64,000 nt of DNA from Conus ventricosus (taxonomy: Eukaryota > Mollusca > Gastropoda > Neogastropoda > Conidae): assembly GCA_018398815.1 (NCBI GenBank), contig CM031620.1, forward strand, positions 66,888,121-66,952,120. Reading direction: 5' to 3'. This document shows positions 57,831 to 64,000 of this stretch, piece by piece. Position 1 is the stretch's first letter, and the number at the start of each line of letters is the position of its first letter. The notes under the pieces were generated by a model. It ran no database searches. It had not been told where the DNA came from and saw nothing but the letters and a program-made list of their open reading frames with translations. The position numbers and the translations under genes are program-made.

Positions 57831-60800
57831 TTATTTTACGGTTCTATAATGCCCATATGCAATAAAAACTTGGTTTAAACAAAACACGTTTTTTTTTGGG
57901 TTTTCTTTTGATTCTTTGTTACAACAGTGTGTTGTTCATGTAGATTAGATCGCATTTTTTACGTTGTCATGATAAAAAAGTTTTTTTGTAAACAATGCCT
58001 CTTTTATTTTTATGTGATATGCTGAGAAAACTGCGAGATTTCCCCTTTGCTTTTTTGTAGTTTTACCCGGTCGAATATGTCATTTTCGACCCCTTTCCCC
58101 AATTTTCCCCCGTCACCTTTCCAGTAATTATCCTTACTTTTCCCAAAAACCCCTTTTTGTTAGTTTGAAAGCAAAGGCGAATCTTTAGGGTAAACGGATT
58201 TGTATACCTCTGCATGCCCTTTTTCTACTTCAAATTCCTGTCTTTATGATATCTTAGTAGGGATATCTATAAAAAAATTCTGTATCTGTGTAAAGATTGG
58301 ACTTGGGTACGAGGGCTTAAAGTTTGTCGTAAAGAAATTCTAACTCAAAGCTTTGTAAAATTTAAAAAAGTAAACCCCATAAAAAAGGGTTGTCCAATTT
58401 GACTTTCTTTTTTTTCATCATTATACCAAAAAGCTGATCATGAAATCTTCTGAAGTCCTGATAATTAGGTTTAGAAGTCAGCTTAATTGCTTCGTTCTCT
58501 TGGTGACTAATCTGACGTCTTTGCGCTTGTGTGGATTCTCCATAGTCTTTCCGAAACAGCTGTTGTTTCATCAGCTTGAAAAAGTCTTTTTCTGAAGCAT
58601 CTGTGGATTTAGTTCTGAGATCAGTGTTTTCATGATGTATGGTTTCATGAACTGTTCTTGATCAAAGCAATTATACGATGAACAGCTGTCAACTTCAAAC
58701 CATGTCTTAAATAAAATTGTAGAAGTCTGTAATGACAGACATAATTTTTTTTGCCTCGAGATTAGGCACAAGTTTAGGTGGCTCTCTTGGATTCATCTTT
58801 AGACTTTCTGCCGCTAATGGATAGTCATTATGCAGGTCATGGAGTTCATGAGGATATTCTAAATCAACTTCTAGAATGAAACCACGCTGTTGACCTGGCG
58901 TCAAACTGCCCAACCACTTTAATGCTTTTTGAATATTATTTGTACTGCCGCTTGTGTACATTTTAAAGTTACGTAATGGAAGCGATTGCGCCATTGCCCA
59001 TCCATACAGATTGTTTGCATCTAAATACATGAGATAGTTAGCCCTTTTTACTTGGATCATAGTCGTTCAAGTATTTGTTGTTTGCTTTACAGTAATGATG
59101 CGACGCCATACTAATTCCTCCGCGCAATCCGTTTTCAATCATCTGAATCATTGGTAAATCAGACAATAAATCAATCTGTACTTTAGTAAACTTTAAGAAA
59201 GCGTCCCAACTCACCCCAGGCGCAGAATATAATGCGAGGGATCCAGGCTGTAATTTTTTCATGCAGGTCTTTCTATAATTTTCAAAGACGTCCGCCAACA
59301 AACATACATCGGCCATTAAGTATGCATCATGATAGTCTCCCATCGTTTTACAATCTAACTTCTGCCACGCATCTTGAGCATGCTGGTAATCGGAATCACT
59401 GATGTCCTTTCCTCTAAGACTAGAAAAGAACGCGCCTTTAGGTGGAAGTGTATCTTCATCAAACCTTTCCCAACTGTTCATTTTACTCATAAGGGTAAAC
59501 ACCTTTTCTAACGAGATTTTGAGTCAAAATATTCTTCCGTTATTGGGCAGGACTTTAAGGACATAGCTAGGACTCTAACGATCCATCATGTGCTGCATAG
59601 AGTCATAAAAAGACATGTTATTTAAAGTGAAACACATGTACTTTTCTGATGACTGTGCAATGCATGCTACCCTGAAGGCGTTGGTTACTGCTTGCATTAT
59701 AAGGTGAGAGTCGTAACCTCGCAAGTTATGAAAGAATACAGGCAGCTTCCATGTCTTTGGTTCAAACTTTAGTTGAAGATTGCAGTTGTTGTGCGCTGCT
59801 CCTCTGAACTTCCCACTAATGTGATCATGGTCTCTTACTTTTGGATTTGTTGCTTCTTCACTGAGTTCTAAACCACAAATCCAACAATGTGTGGCTGAGT
59901 CATACTGTTGTTGGGTCTTCAGGCGTCATTATGATTTCAGATAAATTCAGATTATTAGAACAGTCATTACGCACTTGCTGCATGCGCTGTAAAAATCTTC
60001 TAGCCGCATTTGGCCTCTATATAATTCTGGCGTTGAATGAGCGCCATCCGACCTGACAATAATGAAGGCAAATGAACAAATCTGATGATTACTCATTAAG
60101 ACTTTTTTTCGAAGTTTTTGTGGCGCTGGCCCTTCATAAGGAACAATGAGTGATTCGAAGTCTGCGTAAAACTACGTATGGAGAATTTTGCATCCGTTTC
60201 CAGTTCTTAAAACTAACTTTAGATCCGGGTGGGGGCGTAATTAGTTCTGTATTACAGTCAACTGGGCCGATACAATGTTTCTTATGTTCGCTTGCGGCTT
60301 GAACAGATGGCATTCTTGTTAAACATTTTCTACAGAATTCTTGTTTATGCCCAATTTTTGAAGTATGACCCAAATAATCTACTCATTGTGCGTATCATGT
60401 GTAATGTGGTAGCCCGCTGGTGAAAGCATCAGTAGTAAGTCAACATGATTTTTGTCTGGCTCGCCAATCGTTGGACTGTTCTTGGACACTCTAATAGGCA
60501 CCAAATTTGTTTCCTCATCCCATGTGTAGACATTAACAGTTATTGGTTTGTTTTGTTCTTCAAACTGATCAATGAATCCGCGCTAACGGGAAAGGATATT
60601 CCACTAAAGTTAAGATCATTGATGTAAGGGTGATAGTTAGACACTCTCTCTGCGTTTTTGCGGACGTGATGCAGCCTTGCAAGAGCACACCACATAAAAC
60701 ATTTGTTGTCGTCTGTATTCTTTATGTTTAAAACTGCTCTTTTTGCAACTAATGTGGAGGTAGTGGAATGTAAGACCTGCCTACATCGGCGCATACTTAG

Positions 60801-61278
60801 CCTGTTTTAATCTGATCTCTAAGACTTCGCCCTCTGACCAACCAGAGCCTCTCATTTTAGCTTCTTCGGGGGCTACATCAAACTGTGTAAGCAGTTGGTC
60901 TGCCCAACCGGGTGTTAAGTCATTAGAGGAAAGAATAGTCTGTTGTTTAGTCGAGACCCAGACTTCTAGATTTTCTTCATTTATTGTTATATAGTCGATT
61001 AAAACAGCTAACATTACTTTAACTGGCGGGTCTATTGTCAGTTTACCTGGAACTTGAGAAATAGCATGTGCAACGCTTGCCTGTACGTTTGCTGGATTAA
61101 TGACTTCTAAATCAATATCATTCAGTGCTCTTGATAAATCTTCTTGCATTGCTTCAAACAATTCGTCCGGTCCTTCATATATTTTATCCATGCTGAGTTT
61201 CTTTTCTAACTCAAAATATTTATTTAAATCAAAAAAATAATTAATCAATATCGATGGTCTTTTTGTGTTTAGACTCAT
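57831..61278 (-). pseudogene. Protein-primed family B DNA polymerase
   Basis: The start at 61278 opens MSLNTKRPSILINYFFDLNK. The N-terminal 165 residues end in GSGWSEGEVLEIRLKQAKY. The conserved region follows: AVLNIKNTDDNKCFMWCALA (60.7 kb), a Cys/His segment CRKCLTRMPSVQAASEHKKHC (60.3 kb, shown at 20 residues of its length), GVSWDAFLKFT and NGLRGGISMASHHYCKANNK (59.2 kb), motif A YLMYLDANNLYGWAM (59.0 kb), a damaged motif B with KLMKQQLF (58.5 kb), a damaged TDT motif C (58.27 kb) and a C-terminal FIAYGHYRTVK before a stop at 57831. The full gene is about 3.45 kb, or 1,150 residues, normal for this family. At least eight frame breaks. It would replicate the linear genome with a protein primer. 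Confidence 0.88.
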
Positions 61279-61346
61279 AAACTAAAGTATAAACACCCTT
61301 TGGCGTTGTTAATGTGAGCTGTTTAGAGCAGAGTTTAATGTTTCGT

Positions 61347-61939
61347 TTACTTTTTTAAACATTCCTTTTTTATCTGCTCGGCTTTCTGGCTGTTGAGAAA
61401 AACTTGTCCTCGCCTTTCTTTGAAGATCAAACTTTTGTCTTTTGTAGTCATCAAAATCGGCCTGTAAACGATTAAATTCTTCATCCGTATGTTTGAGTCA
61501 GCTAGTGCTTTTATTTTAATCAGCTTAAAGGAACTAAGTTTAGCTGTTATTAGTTGAACCATGGCTGTGTGCTTTTGGAGTTTAGTTTTTATTTTTTTGC
61601 TAGCAGCACCTACGGCTAATGAACACAGGCCGAGAGCTAAAGACAAACCGCCTAGAGGTAAAGCTGCGGGTGCGCCTATGCCCGATGCTAAGAGGCCAAC
61701 ACTCGTTCCTGCTGATGCGGCGCTTATAGTCGATGCTCCAGTATTAACATAGGTAACAGCATTAAAGGCAGCAGAATACCTTCGTTTGGTTTTGCTGTAT
61801 TTTGAAAGGTCCTGCTCTAGTTTTTGTAGCATTTGTGTAATGTTGGTTAATCTAAAGGTTTTTATGCCGGGGTTTCTACTATCTCTTCTCTTGGCGACTC
61901 TGGCGCTGTAGGCACATTTGGATAAACTTGAACAGACAT
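61347..61939 (-). pseudogene. Membrane protein with Gly/Ala-rich hydrophobic hairpin
   Basis: The likely start is the ATG at 61939 (MSVQVYPNVPTAPESPREE); the frame breaks near 61855 and the main open segment runs 61832-61347. That part has a charged helix (MLQKLEQDLSKYSKTKRRY), two long Gly/Ala/Ser/Leu hydrophobic runs (SAASAGTSVGLLASGIGAPA and LPLGGLSLALGLCSLAVGAA), then a basic C-terminal half. It lies between capsid and polymerase genes on the same strand, 68 bases before the polymerase ATG. A membrane-active or virion-membrane role is plausible from the hydrophobic hairpin; no named family recalled. Confidence 0.6.
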
Positions 61940-61978
61940 GCTTTTTTAAATGAAAAATAATTTAGTATTCTACAAAGT

Positions 61979-63237
61979 CTAATCTTTATTTGTAATATTC
62001 AGCTGTGTATCAATTAATAAAAACAAATGTACATTAAGTGGTTTATCGGCTTCTTTTTCTTTCTCAATTTGAATGTTTACGTCTTTAACCGTTCTCCCAC
62101 TTCCATGCAACTGATTATCCTCTGTTGACCTTAGGTCAATCCATAACCGTATTTTGATTTTTAAATAATCATCAAGCCTAACACTGTGAAGGTGTAGATC
62201 TTTAGACGCAAGGTCTGCTGTTGGACTTCTACCCCTCCCACCCCCCAAACAATTTTTTATTTCGCCAAAATGATGATAAGGTCTAAGCCCGCTAGCATAG
62301 ATTTGGTTAGGACTGCCGTCAATTGTACATTGCACTTTCGTTATTTTTGGATTAAAAACCTTTTCACTTGCTCTTGCAAATGGTTCTTCATCTTCACACA
62401 GCAATAAAATACCTTTAAGCGATTTTGCTGCGACACTAAGATTAAAATTCCATATAGCGTCTGCCCTGCTTTTAGGATTTTGTTGAATGATGACGCACGT
62501 TTTCGTAATATATTTACAAAATTTGTGACTCATATTGTTGCCCAATCAGCCTTGCTAAATTAGAGTTGCTAACAACATCAAACTCTAACGAGATGTCAGA
62601 AATGCTGTACTTTGCTTCGGTGTCTGATGATCTGATAACACGTTTGTAGTCATTAAAAGTTAGTTCGTATGACAATCTGTCTTTTAATGCCCCTTGAAGG
62701 TATGGGGCATGCGCTTTTAACAACTCAAAATCTAAGGGTATGGAAAAGCGATTTCCAAACGCATAACTTACAGCTAAAGACTTTTTGCTGCTTTTTTCAC
62801 CTGAGGCGAGTTCGGCGCCTATTCTAAGTTTTAGTGCTTCTTCATTACCAAATTCCTTGAAACGCAAGATCTTCCTTTCATTCGCGGTTAGCCATAGATC
62901 AGAATAGGTTAAAAATATGTCTGCATTGTTTAAAGAAAATACTTCTTTCCCCTCAGTTTTGTAGAAATTTTTTAAACAATTGCCCGCCCCAGATTCTGAA
63001 CAACTGTTCTGGTTGGGTCTGTTTTTGAAGCGAGTTCTATTTTAAAAGTAAGCCGTGCAGAGCCTGGCACAATCAAATCATCTGCTCCTAGGTCTGGAAA
63101 TTTAACAGTAAGAATTTGATCCGCATCAATAGTAGATGGATTATTTGGAACAGTAATATTCCGTTTATTTCCCTTCACGCCATGGGTTCTTTCAGCTTTC
63201 TATGCGGGTCAAGAATCGAGCCATATACTTGTGACAT
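61979..63237 (-). pseudogene. Probable double-jelly-roll major capsid protein
   Basis: The ATG at 63237 opens MSQVYGSILDPHRKLKEPM; frame breaks near 63180, 62970 and 62530 split about 419 codons into three segments. The first has NITVPNNPSTIDADQILTVK and DDLIVPGSARLTFKIEL, beta-strand-rich and typical of capsid N-termini. The middle has RFSIPLDFELLKAHAPYLQG and LSYELTFNDYKRVI. The last has FNPKITKVQCTIDGSPNQIY and LWIDLRSTEDNQLHGSGR. Length, all-beta character and place beside polymerase fit a double-jelly-roll capsid; I recall this protein type from viral elements in invertebrate genomes. Structure prediction would settle it. Confidence 0.62.
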
Positions 63238-63275
63238 TTTTATAAAACAAAATAAAAAGTTAATTATTTAAAAAC
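63238..63275. promoter_or_regulatory. Divergent intergenic region between capsid and plus-strand late-type genes
   Basis: Only 38 AT-rich bases (TTTTTATAAAACAAAATAAA-type) separate the capsid ATG (minus) from the ATG at 63276 (plus). It contains TTTATAAAAC, a TATA-like palindrome that could serve both directions. Inferred promoter. Confidence 0.45.
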
Positions 63276-63711
63276 ATGGCGGGAATTGACTTTGGAGATT
63301 ATAATATTGATCCTGTAGACGCCAACATGATGAAAGAACTCCTTTGACACAGCATCGCTCGGAGATTTCATTGGAGGATGAAATAGCTGAAGGGGAGCAA
63401 AGGCGTGAATTAACAGAAAGTAAAGTCAGATCATTATACCAAAGTTTAAAACAAAAACCTCCTGAAACATATACCCTGATGATTTTGAACTAAAAGATAA
63501 CCATTTGTATTTTAGAAACGACAAGGAGAACGTGTTCCGCTATACGGATAAACGAGACTCATCAAAGTTTGTAAAAATAGGTACAATTAATCAAAGGCTC
63601 AGTGCAAGCGAGTGGAATCGCCTTGGCTTTACTAAACCAAAATTAAAGAGGAAAGCAGTTGCTACCCTTCAAACATGCAACAAGAACTCCCAACAGTTCC
63701 CCAAAACATAG
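63276..63711 (+). pseudogene. Unrecognised viral-block protein
   Basis: The ATG at 63276 (preceded by AAAC) opens MAGIDFGDYNIDPVDANMMK; breaks near 63345 and 63470 split it, and the last open part (63490-63711) has DNHLYFRNDKENVFRYTDKR and TINQRLSASEWNRLGF before a stop. About 145 residues in total. Beta-rich middle, no known domain. It is divergent from the capsid gene and overlaps the next gene by about 30 bases in another frame, as in compact viral genomes. Confidence 0.6.
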
Positions 63712-64000
63712 AACTTCAAAATTTAATGCCAATAGCAGACAAAACAACAAATGTAATAGAAGAAGCAGAAACCAGTTTTTCAGAAGAAACAGCATTAAAA
63801 ACAATTAATGATCCCCCGCTACCCTTGCAAAAAATAGATCAGGCTGTAAGAAAAATTAGAGGCGAATTAACAGACAATTTAGCAGAACTGGGTGAACTAG
63901 ATAAGAAGATAAAAAGAGAAAAAGAAAAACTCGTTGAGGCTGATGACGCCAACTTAGGGCCTGGTGTTAAAGAAAGAATAACCCAAAGACTAAAAAATTT
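63679..64000 (+). CDS. Coiled-coil protein, runs off the right edge
   Basis: The ATG at 63679 opens MQQELPTVPQNIELQNLMP; the frame is open to the window end (107 residues seen). It has an acidic N-terminus (NVIEEAETSFSEETALK) followed by a long charged helix (KIRGELTDNLAELGELDKKI, KREKEKLVEADDANLG), a predicted coiled coil. It overlaps the end of the preceding gene. I recall longer proteins of this type with a C-terminal membrane segment beside similar viral genes; that part would lie outside the window. Confidence 0.68.

Larger units (their letters stand above)
54600..64000. mobile_element. Integrated Polinton/adintovirus-like DNA virus element, right end open
   Basis: It contains a protein-primed DNA polymerase B, a retroviral-type integrase, a probable double-jelly-roll capsid protein and a set of small conserved-looking proteins, several with membrane segments. 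Known families with polymerase, integrase and such a capsid are Polintons/Mavericks and adintoviruses. Genes are tightly packed in divergent and convergent pairs. Left border is inferred from gene content; no terminal repeats were found. Most large genes have frameshifts, so this copy is not functional as read. Confidence 0.8.

Noticed and set aside
61561..61752. Plus-strand 63-residue frame with a signal-peptide-like start
   Set aside because: It is antisense to the Gly/Ala-rich hydrophobic part of the minus-strand membrane protein, which fits the gene block.

Overview
The window is metazoan nuclear DNA, most likely from an aquatic invertebrate; a mollusc or other lophotrochozoan is an inference from the mix of retroelements, long CT/CA microsatellites and an integrated midsize DNA virus. 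I see no confident intact host gene. Nearly everything recognisable is mobile, viral or repetitive, and most reading frames are broken.

Layout. 1-5027 (minus): 5' part of a Ty3/gypsy LTR element whose order is Gag, protease, integrase, reverse transcriptase, i.e. integrase before RT (Gmr1-like). 5552-6602 (minus): 5'-truncated LINE RT. 6605-9016: about 16 copies of a ~146-bp satellite, partly in a two-monomer higher-order array; 9092-9395: 61-bp minisatellite. 9700-13660 (plus): LINE split by a Penelope-like element (GIY-YIG endonuclease) with a perfect 14-bp target-site duplication. 14665-18430 (plus): second LINE carrying two nested insertions. 18430-24660: mainly non-coding, then a LINE ORF1-like fragment and a Pro/Ser/Gly minisatellite. 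24670-33238: a second, indel-riddled copy of 17083-24660, which looks like unpolished sequence or a misjoin. 35112-45940 (plus): a second Gmr1-like element with ~2.3-kb LTRs and an exact tRNA-Pro-type primer site. 46030-49257: LINE RT remnants. 49.6-52.5 kb: a SINE-like repeat, a ~290-bp foldback, and a 26+9-bp perfect hairpin.

54.6-64.0 kb holds the most interesting item: an integrated Polinton/adintovirus-like element, open at the right edge. It has a protein-primed family B DNA polymerase (minus), a retroviral-type integrase (plus, split by a SINE with a 14-bp duplication), a probable double-jelly-roll major capsid protein (minus), and at least seven small conserved-looking proteins, several with membrane segments, in compact divergent blocks. 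Integrase and polymerase stop codons abut tail to tail. Replication (polymerase), integration (integrase) and virion formation (capsid plus membrane proteins) are represented; no packaging ATPase or protease is visible and these may lie past the right edge. Frameshifts in most genes mean an endogenised copy, unpolished sequence, or both.

Functional names rest on motif reading and memory of families; no searches were run.
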